Below are positions 35,277-42,428 of a stretch of DNA of 64,000 nt, in pieces. The position numbers and the translations under genes were made by a program. The DNA is taken from assembly GCA_020634755.1 (NCBI GenBank), contig JACKBC010000038.1:1-64000 (forward strand), given 5' to 3'. The notes below the pieces were generated by a model. The model was given only the letters and a program-made list of their open reading frames with translations. It ran no database searches and was not told where the DNA came from. Source of the DNA: Caldilineaceae bacterium (GTDB taxonomy: Bacteria; Chloroflexota; Anaerolineae; Caldilineales; Caldilineaceae). Positions within the stretch are counted from its first letter, which is position 1; each line of letters starts with the position of its first letter.

Positions 35277-36470
35277 ATGCAACTGGCAAAACAATTGAGC
35301 AAACTGGGCACCGAGACCGCTTTTGCTGTTTCTGGCGCGGCCGCGGCGTGGGCCGCTCAAGGTCACAAGGTTTATCCGTTTCATTTGGGCGATATGAACC
35401 TCGCCACGCCCAGCAATATTAGCGAAGCGACCTATAAAGCGATCAAGGATGGCTATACCGGCTACTGTCCCGGCGCCGGTATTCCTGAACTGCGCGCCGT
35501 GCTGGCTGAAGATGTGGGGCGCAAGCGCGGCGTGCAGTACAGCGCCGAAAATGTCTCGGTACAGCCGGGCGGTAAGCCCGTCATCGGCAAATTTATTGGC
35601 GCCGTGATGGATCTCGGCGATGAAGTGCTCTACCCCAACCCGGGCTATCCTATTTACGAGTCGCAAATCGAGTATCAGGGCGGGGTGGCCGTTCCTTATG
35701 GCTATATCGATACGCCGGACGGTTTTGCCCTGGATTTAGAGGCGATTAAGCGCGCCATTGGCCCCAAGACCAAAGCCATTATTTACAACAACTATCAGAA
35801 TCCAACCGGCGCCCAATCCACGCGCGCCGAAATGGAAGAGGTGGCCGCCCTGGCGCTGGAACACGATCTGTGGGTGCTCAGCGATGATGCTTATTACGAA
35901 ATTCTCTACAGCGGTAAGCCGGAATCGATTGTCAACATCCCCGGCATGCTGGAGCGGACGGTGATCCTCTACACCTGCTCCAAGCGCTTTGCCATGACCG
36001 GCTGGCGGCTGGGTGCGGCCATTGGCCCGCGCCAGGTGATCGATGTGATCAACAAGTTCAACACCAACATGGAATCTTGCAGCCCCCACTTTGTGCAGCG
36101 CGCCATGGTAGACGCCATCCCAGGCGATACCACCGGCCCGGATGCCATTCTCGAAACGCTCTTGGAGCGGCGCGACGCCGCGGTGGCCGGTCTGCAAGCT
36201 ATTGATGGCGTGACCATCGCCAAGCCCAATAGCGCGTTCTATCTCTTTCCCAATGTGACCGGCGTCATGGCGCGCAAGGGCTACACGGATATCAACCAAT
36301 TGATGACAGAGGCGCTGCACGAGACCGACGTCTCCTTCTGCACGCGCAAGCACTTTGGTCGCCCGGTAGCTGGGGAAACGGGACACTATATTCGGTTGGC
36401 CTATTCGGGAATTGACGTGCCGCAGATTCAAGCTGGGTTGGCGCGGTTGAAGGACTATTTTGAGGGGTGA
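35277..36470 (+). CDS. PLP-dependent aminotransferase, class I/II
   Basis: 397 residues, fold type I. Landmarks: YTGYCPGAGIPELRAVLAED, the cofactor-binding segment SVQPGGKPVIGKFI, NNYQNPTGAQS with the substrate-orienting Asn, LSDDAYYEILYSG with the Asp/Tyr that hold the pyridine ring, the Schiff-base Lys in YTCSKRFAMTGWRLG, and the carboxylate-binding Arg in YIRLAYSG. The family moves amino groups between amino acids and oxo acids; the aspartate aminotransferase subgroup is likely, but the substrate is not certain. AAGGAG lies 10 nt before the ATG. A T-tailed hairpin follows at 36549, so it is probably monocistronic. Confidence 0.92.
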   Translation: MQLAKQLSKLGTETAFAVSGAAAAWAAQGHKVYPFHLGDMNLATPSNISEATYKAIKDGYTGYCPGAGIPELRAVLAEDVGRKRGVQYSAENVSVQPGGKPVIGKFIGAVMDLGDEVLYPNPGYPIYESQIEYQGGVAVPYGYIDTPDGFALDLEAIKRAIGPKTKAIIYNNYQNPTGAQSTRAEMEEVAALALEHDLWVLSDDAYYEILYSGKPESIVNIPGMLERTVILYTCSKRFAMTGWRLGAAIGPRQVIDVINKFNTNMESCSPHFVQRAMVDAIPGDTTGPDAILETLLERRDAAVAGLQAIDGVTIAKPNSAFYLFPNVTGVMARKGYTDINQLMTEALHETDVSFCTRKHFGRPVAGETGHYIRLAYSGIDVPQIQAGLARLKDYFEG

Positions 36471-36540
36471 GAGGTGTTGCGTAGGGAACAGTGCGTAGTG
36501 CGTGAACTTGTTGAGTATCTGGTTGGGGGGCGATATGCTT

Positions 36541-36639
36541 TTACGTAGGGCGGGTCTCCTTACCCGCCTTTTTCTGGTAAATGTGTGGAGATCATTCGTT
36601 TGCGAACAAGCGGCGATTTGGGAAAATCGCCCTACGTAA
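36541..36639 (+). terminator. Hairpin with T-run inside a 99-bp inverted repeat
   Basis: GGCGGGT (36549-36555) pairs with ACCCGCC (36562-36568) and is followed by TTTTT (36569-36573), a fair intrinsic terminator for the aminotransferase gene. The outer arms TTACGTAGGGCG (36541) and CGCCCTACGTAA (36628) make the whole segment palindromic, so it may also be a repeat element. Confidence 0.55.
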
Positions 36640-36663
36640 ACGTTCAGAAATAAGTTGGCTACC

Positions 36664-36696
36664 AAACCTGTCAGGTCTCAAAGACCTGACAGGTTT
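36664..36696. repeat. Perfect 15-bp stem palindrome
   Basis: AAACCTGTCAGGTCT (36664-36678), a 3-nt loop, and its exact inverse at 36682-36696. It lies between convergent genes and could serve as a terminator or be a copy of a dispersed palindrome. Confidence 0.65.
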
Positions 36697-36786
36697 AAAT
36701 CTACAAGTTATTTTTGAACGATGACTACGTAATGGCATTGCTGCCCCTCACTCCCCTAAACCGGTACACGCGCCACGCACCACGCC

Positions 36787-37578
36787 CTAAAAATCGTCGG
36801 ATAATACCACCGCGTCTTGCAACTGGGCAGTCAATCCGCCATCCACCACCAGCGCATGACCGGTGACGAAACTGGCCTGGTTCGAGAGCAGAAAGCGCAC
36901 CACGGTGGCGATTTCATGGGGTTCACCCCCGCGACCCAGCGGATAGAGCTTGCGCAGCTTCCGATCCCTCGCTTCGGATAGGTTGGCTGGGCCGCGCGTC
37001 TTGATCCACCCTGGCAAAATGGCGTTGGCGCGGATGTTGTGCGGACCACCGTCAATGGCCATCTGCCGCGTCAGGTTGATCAGCCCGGCCTTGGCGGTGG
37101 CGTATACGGGGTAGCGCGGAATGGAAGCAATGCCGTGGACCGACGAAATGTTGACCAGGGCGCCGCCGCCGGCCGTCTGCATATGGGGAAAGGCGTGTTT
37201 GCCAAAAAGATAGGCCGCTTTGAGCATGACGGCCATGCCTTTGTCCCACTCCCACTCTGCCAATTCCACCACATCCTTGCGCACGGACCAATAGGCGTTG
37301 TTGACGACATAATCCAGCCGTCCCCAGCGCTGCACAGTCTGGTCGACCAGCTCGCGGATCTGCGCATGTTCACCTACATCGGTCACGCTAAAATGCGCTA
37401 CGCCCCCCGCATGGCTAATCTGCTGCGCCGCAGCTTCGCCCTTCTCCGCCTCAATATCGGCAATCGCCACGCGTGCGCCGGTCTGTGCCAATAGCGTGGC
37501 GGTGGCCAAGCCAATGCCCTGTGCGCCACCGGTGACAATGGCGACTTTGTTATCGAATTCTGCGTATTCGCTGTTCAT
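36787..37578 (-). CDS. Short-chain dehydrogenase/reductase
   Basis: 263 residues from the ATG at 37578; 17 codons are open upstream, but the family N-terminus (VAIVTGGAQGIGLATATL) fits this start. TGGAQGIG is the dinucleotide-binding motif, NNAYWS the structural motif, Ser in LVNISSVHG and the YxxxK pair in YPVYATAKAGL are the catalytic residues, followed by the C-terminal TGHALVVDGG. A cofactor-selecting Asp after the second strand (IADIE) favours NAD(H). Substrate unknown. Downstream of the RidA gene by 85 bp, probably one operon. Confidence 0.92.
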   Translation of the reverse strand: MNSEYAEFDNKVAIVTGGAQGIGLATATLLAQTGARVAIADIEAEKGEAAAQQISHAGGVAHFSVTDVGEHAQIRELVDQTVQRWGRLDYVVNNAYWSVRKDVVELAEWEWDKGMAVMLKAAYLFGKHAFPHMQTAGGGALVNISSVHGIASIPRYPVYATAKAGLINLTRQMAIDGGPHNIRANAILPGWIKTRGPANLSEARDRKLRKLYPLGRGGEPHEIATVVRFLLSNQASFVTGHALVVDGGLTAQLQDAVVLSDDF

Positions 37579-37663
37579 TGTTGGAAAGTTGGGAGCAAAG
37601 GAGTAAAGGAGTGGAGGAGACATTTCCACCCCTCTACTCCTTTACTCCTCTACTCCTCTACTG

Positions 37664-38116
37664 TTATTTCACTTCAAAAATCGCTTCCACTTCAACGGCA
37701 AAATTGTCGGGAATGGTCATGCCGACGGCGCTACGGGCGTGGTGACCGGCTTCGCCAAAGACTTCAATAAAGAGATCGCTGGCGCCGTGGATGACGGCAG
37801 GCGTCTGATCAAAATCGGGCGCCACGTTGACCATGCCCAGCACCTTGACCACACGCACCACGTTGTCGATGCTGCCCGCTAGCGTATGTACGGCCTGCAA
37901 ACAGCAGAGTGCCGACATGCGCGCGCCGGCATAGCCCTTCTCCACCGATACATCGCGGCCCACTTTGCCCTTGATCATTTCGCCGTTCCAGCGCGAGACC
38001 TGGCCCGACGTGTAGATCAAATTGCCCGTGCGGACGGCGTGCATCAAGCGGCCGGCATTGAGTTCAATTGGTTCCAGTGTATAGCCCAATTCTTTTAATT
38101 TGGCTGTATAGGACAT
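37664..38116 (-). CDS. RidA/YjgF/UK114 family protein
   Basis: 150 residues, the normal length. RidA proteins hydrolyse reactive enamine/imine intermediates made by PLP enzymes; several subgroups have other or unknown roles. Visible are YTSGQVSRW, the core helix and strand ALCCLQAVHTLAGSIDNVV, VVKVLGMVNVAPDF and the closing ARSAVGMTIPDNFAVEVEAI. In true RidA an Arg in the ARxAV motif binds the substrate carboxylate; it is present (HARSAVG). AGGAGG precedes the ATG. A PLP-dependent aminotransferase lies 1.2 kb away, which fits but does not prove a link. Confidence 0.92.
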   Translation of the reverse strand: MSYTAKLKELGYTLEPIELNAGRLMHAVRTGNLIYTSGQVSRWNGEMIKGKVGRDVSVEKGYAGARMSALCCLQAVHTLAGSIDNVVRVVKVLGMVNVAPDFDQTPAVIHGASDLFIEVFGEAGHHARSAVGMTIPDNFAVEVEAIFEVK

Positions 38117-38263
38117 CTATTTCCTCCTTGAGTTGTGGTCCTAAAAAGTTGAATTTTCACCATAGAGGGCTTTATTATAGTGGGGATGCTGCGCTGTGTC
38201 ACGTTGCGGTGCAAGGCAGCAAAGAATTGTGGTGACGATAGTTTATATCGCGTGGTGCGTATT

Positions 38264-38402
38264 GCGTGTACCGGTTAAGGTTCTTGAATGGATGCTTGAA
38301 CCTGGACCGCTTGACGCAATACCAAATCAAGAACACGTGTTACATGTACCGTTCGAGTTTCTTGAATCGATCCTTCAATCTAGACCGCTTGACGCAATAC
38401 GC
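38264..38402 (+). repeat. Tandem imperfect ~82-bp repeat before glycosylase gene
   Basis: The segment gttcttgaatggatgcttga...ccgcttgacgcaatac (38279-38322) recurs as tttcttgaatcgatccttca...ccgcttgacgcaatac (38359-38402), each preceded by a GTACCG box (38264, 38346). The second copy ends 10 bp before the glycosylase start, so it forms that gene's upstream region. Confidence 0.6.
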
Positions 38403-38412
38403 AACAAAAATT

Positions 38413-39048
38413 ATGTCTAAACCAATTGCTTTAACCCAATCATTGCTTGAACAAGCCATCCATGAATTGACCGCGCGCGATGCCGATCTGGCGCGCGTAT
38501 ACGCCGCGTTGGGCGCGCCCCCCATGTGGGAGCGCGCGCCAGGTTTCCCCACGCTGGTCCATATGATTTTGGAGCAGCAGGTGTCCCTGGCCTCGGCGCG
38601 GGCCGCGTTTGACCGGCTGCGCGCGCTGGTGGAGCCGCTGACGCCGCAAGGATTTTTAGAGCTGGATGACGAAACGCTGCGGGGCGTGGGATTCAGTCGC
38701 CAAAAGACCGGGTATGGCCGACATCTGGCGCAAGCCATTCTCGGTGGCGAGTTTGCGCTGGACGAGCTGCATGGGCATCATGACGACGAGGCGCGCCGCC
38801 AGCTCATGCAACTCAAGGGCATTGGCGCGTGGACGGCCGATGTCTATCTGCTCATGGTGCTGCGTCGTCCCGATGTGTGGCCCATTGGCGACCGGGCTTT
38901 GGTCGTGGCGGCGCGTGAAGTCAAACGGCTGCCGGCTGACCCCACGCCGGCAGAGATGACGGCGCTGGGCGAAACGTGGCGCCCGTGGCGCGCCGTGGCC
39001 GCACGACTGCTGTGGCATCACTATTTGAATACGCCGCGGGTGCGGTAA
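38413..39048 (+). CDS. DNA-3-methyladenine glycosylase, AlkA/HhH-GPD family
   Basis: 211 residues from the ATG at 38413; the frame is open 49 codons upstream, but that part is encoded by the tandem repeats. It has the helix-hairpin-helix DNA-binding motif (QLKGIGAWTADVYLLM) followed by the catalytic Asp in WPIGDRALV. FPTLVHMILEQQVSLASARA is the conserved N-terminal segment. The enzyme removes alkylated purines such as 3-methyladenine in base excision repair. Shorter than E. coli AlkA (282) because the N-terminal beta domain is missing, as in many minimal AlkA-like proteins. Confidence 0.9.
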   Translation: MSKPIALTQSLLEQAIHELTARDADLARVYAALGAPPMWERAPGFPTLVHMILEQQVSLASARAAFDRLRALVEPLTPQGFLELDDETLRGVGFSRQKTGYGRHLAQAILGGEFALDELHGHHDDEARRQLMQLKGIGAWTADVYLLMVLRRPDVWPIGDRALVVAAREVKRLPADPTPAEMTALGETWRPWRAVAARLLWHHYLNTPRVR

Positions 39049-39104
39049 GAAAGTGGAGCATAACAATATCAAGCATCAGATTTTTGGCCCAAGTGTGGCA
39101 AGAT

Positions 39105-39242
39105 ATGATTCAGAAACGCGGCAATCGAAAACTACTTGCAAAGATCAACGCAGTTTATGCTGATGCATATCCAGATGATGCTCGACATTTGCACGCCATG
39201 AAAGACAAATACAGACAAATTTTAGACGGCGAAGAATGGTGA
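39105..39242 (+). pseudogene. Probable C-terminal remnant of a small antitoxin
   Basis: 45 codons (MIQKRGNRKLLAKINAVYAD...ILDGEEW). The sequence resembles the tail of small antitoxins that usually precede MazF/PemK toxins (LLAKINxAYAD ... LxxMKxKYRxILxGEEW). No N-terminal DNA-binding part and no toxin gene follow; the next gene is convergent 10 bp on. It may be a relic of a lost module or an intact tiny protein. Resemblance is from memory. Confidence 0.4.
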
Positions 39243-39252
39243 CCTAAACGCC

Positions 39253-40023
39253 TTATGTTTTGGCGCCTGTTTTGATGCGCAGCAACGATAGTTGATATTG
39301 CTTGCCTATCCACTGCCGAATGACCGGAACCCGCATCACCAACAACCCCCCAACCAGCAACGCAAAGAGAACCGGCTGCGTCCAATCTACTGTGCGCCCC
39401 ATGCCCAGGGTGGATTCCCATGTTTCGCGCCGCCAGTAGTGCCACACCAGCAGCGGAACTGCGGCATAGACCAGCCGGTGCAGCCGCTTCCAATTTTGGC
39501 CCAGCCGCCGCATGGCCCAGCGGTTGGAGGTCAGCGCCAGCGGGATCAGCAGCAGCAGCCCAAAGAGGCCGTAACGGGCAAAGGGCACTTTGGCGAACAT
39601 GTCCGGTTCAAACACATAAGTCAACGTTTGCCAGATGCTTTCCCACGCTTCAAACTTGAAAAAGATGCCTTTGCCGCCCAGAAAATAGAGGCTGTGGAAA
39701 AGGCCAAATCCAAATCCCCATAATCCCAACGACTTGCGCACGGTGATCGCCGCCCTCAATCCCACAATTGAGAGCGGCGTGCAGGCCAGCGACAGCAGCA
39801 GAAATATTAGCCCGGTTTTGCCCGTATACAGCACAATGTTGGTGGAAGCGCTGTCCTTGAAAAGCGCCCAGCCTGAAAGGACAGGTGCGCCCCAGAGCAT
39901 CCGCCCCAGCCGGGCCGCCAAAATTAAGCCTATGCCGTTGACCAATAGCCCCAGCGGACGCAATTTGCTGTTATTCGTGAGATTGAGTGAGCTGAAAAGG
40001 TGAGTCTTAATTTGTGGCATCAT
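39253..40023 (-). CDS. MsrQ/YedZ-like heme-binding membrane protein
   Basis: 256 residues from ATG 40023 (or 40020). Six or so helices with the heme-ligand histidines expected for the ferric-reductase-like domain: FGFGLFHSLYFLG, WKRLHRLVYAAVP and LLVWHYWRRE; the middle segment also has LALTSNRWAMRRLGQNW, typical of MsrQ. MsrQ passes electrons from the quinone pool to the periplasmic methionine sulfoxide reductase MsrP. No MsrP gene is in the window; the neighbouring gene encodes a cytochrome c instead, with which it overlaps by 17 nt. That suggests another electron partner. Confidence 0.82.
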   Translation of the reverse strand: MMPQIKTHLFSSLNLTNNSKLRPLGLLVNGIGLILAARLGRMLWGAPVLSGWALFKDSASTNIVLYTGKTGLIFLLLSLACTPLSIVGLRAAITVRKSLGLWGFGFGLFHSLYFLGGKGIFFKFEAWESIWQTLTYVFEPDMFAKVPFARYGLFGLLLLIPLALTSNRWAMRRLGQNWKRLHRLVYAAVPLLVWHYWRRETWESTLGMGRTVDWTQPVLFALLVGGLLVMRVPVIRQWIGKQYQLSLLRIKTGAKT

Positions 40024-40885
40024 TATTGCGCGATTCCAAAAACAGCACCAGCGCATCGATCTCGGCGGTGGATAGCTGCAAGTTTGGCATTGTTGTATCT
40101 GCCTTGACGGCTTGTGGATTGGCGAGCCACTGGCGCACGTATTCTGCATGGACTGTGGAACCCGTCAGGTTGGGACCCGACCCCAATTGGGAACTCTCTG
40201 TTACGCTCTCGTGTGTATGACACCCGGCGCAGCCTTTTGCCAAGAAGAGCACTTGGCCATAGGCTACCTGATCAATTGTGGGTGATTCTATTGGCGCTGC
40301 CCGCGACGAGAGAATCCACCCAACCATTAGAAAAGATACCACGAGCAGCGCACCCATAGCGCCAACTGGCCAGCGTTGCGGCTCATGGCCACTGCGGAGG
40401 CGCCACAATCCTGCCAGCAAGATTAGCGCAAGCGCACCTAATATCCACGCTTGGGAAAGAGATCCATTGGCGGCTGTTTGTCCCCAATAGACATCGTTTG
40501 GATGCACTTCTATGGGCGCCACGGATATGGCTGGAAACAAGCTTGGCCGAATCTCTAACTCCCACGTGGTCGCGGTGGGCAACGTTACTTCCACCACATA
40601 ATGTCCAACATCACCCTCTTTTCTGGCTTCAAACTGAATCTGTTCGCCACTTGCGGGATGGCGAAAGGTGACCAATACGGGCGCCTCATTCAGATTCAAA
40701 TCAACCGGTTTTACGCCATGTTGGCGCACCACAAAACCCAACGCAAATGGCTGGCCTGCCTCAGCATTGAGCGGCAATTCGTCCAATGTAACCACCGTCC
40801 AGCCACCGGCCATTAGGCGCGAAGGCACCAATATCATAACAACCAAAAACAGTAGAACAATACCATTCCCAAAATGTCTCATCAT
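40007..40885 (-). CDS. Membrane-anchored cytochrome c protein
   Basis: 292 residues. Signal segment (LLFLVVMILVPSRLMAG), then a ~130-residue beta domain similar to FixH/YtkA-type domains (VVTLDELPLNAEAGQPFALG), two membrane helices (~150-205), and a C-terminal class I cytochrome c domain with heme site KGCAGCHTHE (CxxCH) and distal Met in TTMPNLQLS. It faces the outside of the cytoplasmic membrane. AAGGAG precedes the start. It is third in the sigma-factor operon and overlaps the MsrQ-like gene, so electron transfer between the two heme proteins is a reasonable inference. Confidence 0.88.
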   Translation of the reverse strand: MMRHFGNGIVLLFLVVMILVPSRLMAGGWTVVTLDELPLNAEAGQPFALGFVVRQHGVKPVDLNLNEAPVLVTFRHPASGEQIQFEARKEGDVGHYVVEVTLPTATTWELEIRPSLFPAISVAPIEVHPNDVYWGQTAANGSLSQAWILGALALILLAGLWRLRSGHEPQRWPVGAMGALLVVSFLMVGWILSSRAAPIESPTIDQVAYGQVLFLAKGCAGCHTHESVTESSQLGSGPNLTGSTVHAEYVRQWLANPQAVKADTTMPNLQLSTAEIDALVLFLESRNNDATN

Positions 40886-40892
40886 ATCTCCT

Positions 40893-41732
40893 TTACTCCT
40901 CTACTTGCGCCAGTGACTCGGCCACGCGCACAGCCTCTGCCATAGAGAGCCCACTCTCCAGCCGAAAGGTGATTTCCTGCTCACCCACCTGCTCAGTCCA
41001 GATCAACACGTGGCCATCAATGAGTCGCACAAACTGTATCCCGCGGCTTTTATAGACTAGCCCATATGGCCCTGTCGTCCAGAGCGCTCGTTGTCCATGG
41101 ACCATCGTCTCCACAATCTCTTCTGGCTCCCCTTTGGTCACAAATGCATTCGGCTCCATCTGCATGAGCGTCAAGCGCGGCTGTTGACGTTGAGCGGATT
41201 CCAGCCAGATAAACAGCACAAATGAGCCCGATCCGCCCACTTTCTGTACATAAACGCGATCGGGCTCACCCAAGCCCCCCGGATAGGTGGGCAACCGCAG
41301 CGGAATCCCTAGCTGGGCGCGCGCTTCCGCCAGCGATACTTCCCCGCTTAAATCAAGCCACGACTCTAAGAATTGAGGAGTGGTTGTCGGTTTGGGGACT
41401 GGTGTGCTTAACGTAGGTTGAGACGCGGCCGTCGGCTCGCTGAGCTCAATGCGCACGGCGCCAATCTGCAGAAACGTCATGATGGCCGCGCGGATGGGTG
41501 GCGCCAGCAGCAGGCCGGCCAAAATGGCTAGCAGCGCCAGCAGCCCTGCCCATGCCGGACGCAGAGCAAAGTGCCTATGCCGGGCGGATGGCTGCTCAAG
41601 CCGGCGCGCCACTTCGGCGGCGATGTCCGGCGTAGGGGGATAGGCCAAGGTGGCAGCGCGGCGAGCAACGGTTTGTTCCCAAGCTGCATCGGCGCGCCCC
41701 GCTCCCAATTGTGAATTCATCCGGTCCTTCAT
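40893..41732 (-). CDS. Anti-sigma-factor-like membrane protein
   Basis: 279 residues. A cytoplasmic N-terminal part (~1-55), one membrane helix (PAWAGLLALLAILAGLLLAP), and an outside domain of ~190 residues with SLAEARAQLGIPLRLPTYPG, a motif seen in DUF4367-type extracytoplasmic domains attached to anti-sigma factors. Its start overlaps the ECF sigma stop by 4 nt (ATGA). The arrangement is that of a sigma factor and its membrane-bound regulator. No zinc-binding HxxxCxxC motif of the ZAS type was found, so the mode of sigma binding is unclear. Confidence 0.75.
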   Translation of the reverse strand: MKDRMNSQLGAGRADAAWEQTVARRAATLAYPPTPDIAAEVARRLEQPSARHRHFALRPAWAGLLALLAILAGLLLAPPIRAAIMTFLQIGAVRIELSEPTAASQPTLSTPVPKPTTTPQFLESWLDLSGEVSLAEARAQLGIPLRLPTYPGGLGEPDRVYVQKVGGSGSFVLFIWLESAQRQQPRLTLMQMEPNAFVTKGEPEEIVETMVHGQRALWTTGPYGLVYKSRGIQFVRLIDGHVLIWTEQVGEQEITFRLESGLSMAEAVRVAESLAQVEE

Positions 41733-42283
41733 GGGACGGCCCCCTCTCGCAGCTCAGGAAACTCGGCTTCAATTACGTTGCGCAGCCGCACCAGCGCACG
41801 CGCCAGCCGCGATTTTACCGTTCCTTTGGCCACGGCCAGCACCGCCGCCGTTTCTGCCACCGGCATCTCTAAAAAATAGCGCAAATAGAGAATCTCCTGG
41901 TCCGCAACGGACAGCCGCCGAATGGCGCGCCACAACAACTCGGCATCGGCGCTGTTTGGTGACGTAGACGTGGCAGGCGGCGGCTGTGTCGTCCACCAGC
42001 GTTGCAGCGCAGCTAAATAGCGTCGCGCCGAACGCCGTCGATTGTGCGCCAGGTTTTTGGCAATTTGCAGCAGCCAGGGGCGCAGCGGATGGCCAGCTTT
42101 CACCGAATCCAGCGCGCCATAAGCACGGATAAAGGCCTCCTGCGCCACATCTTCGGCTTCATCGGCATCGCCCAGCAGCAGATAGGCCATGCGAAATAGG
42201 GCCTCCTGATGCTGTCGCACCAATGTGAGCCAAGCGGCTTGTTCTCCACGCCGCGCCCGGGCTATTAAGTCGGTCTCGTTCAC
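41729..42283 (-). CDS. ECF-type RNA polymerase sigma factor
   Basis: 184 residues from the GTG at 42283, preceded by GAGG; the frame is open further upstream but this start gives the standard ECF length. Region 2 is seen in AYLLLGDADEAEDVAQEAFI and LRPWLLQIAKNLAHNRRR; region 4 in LSVADQEILYLRYFLEMPVA and TAAVLAVAKGTVKSRLARAL. It directs RNA polymerase to a small regulon, probably including its own operon of anti-sigma-like protein, cytochrome c and MsrQ-like protein. Confidence 0.92.
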   Translation of the reverse strand: MNETDLIARARRGEQAAWLTLVRQHQEALFRMAYLLLGDADEAEDVAQEAFIRAYGALDSVKAGHPLRPWLLQIAKNLAHNRRRSARRYLAALQRWWTTQPPPATSTSPNSADAELLWRAIRRLSVADQEILYLRYFLEMPVAETAAVLAVAKGTVKSRLARALVRLRNVIEAEFPELREGAVP

Positions 42284-42379
42284 GTGAACCTCATTGGGAT
42301 AGAATCGTGCATGCACCCAATATACACCGCTCGCCACTATTCGGTTCCCTGTAAGCGGATACCTTGGGCTGAAATGAAA

Positions 42380-42407
42380 AAGGCTCTGGAACAATGTCCA
42401 GAGCCTT
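42380..42407 (-). terminator. Intrinsic terminator of the PA14 gene
   Basis: AAGGCTCTGGA and its exact inverse form an 11-bp stem with a 6-nt loop. On the minus strand it is followed by TTTTT, 21 bp after the PA14-protein stop codon. Confidence 0.85.
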
Positions 42408-42428
42408 CATCTAATCTTCACTTCCTCA

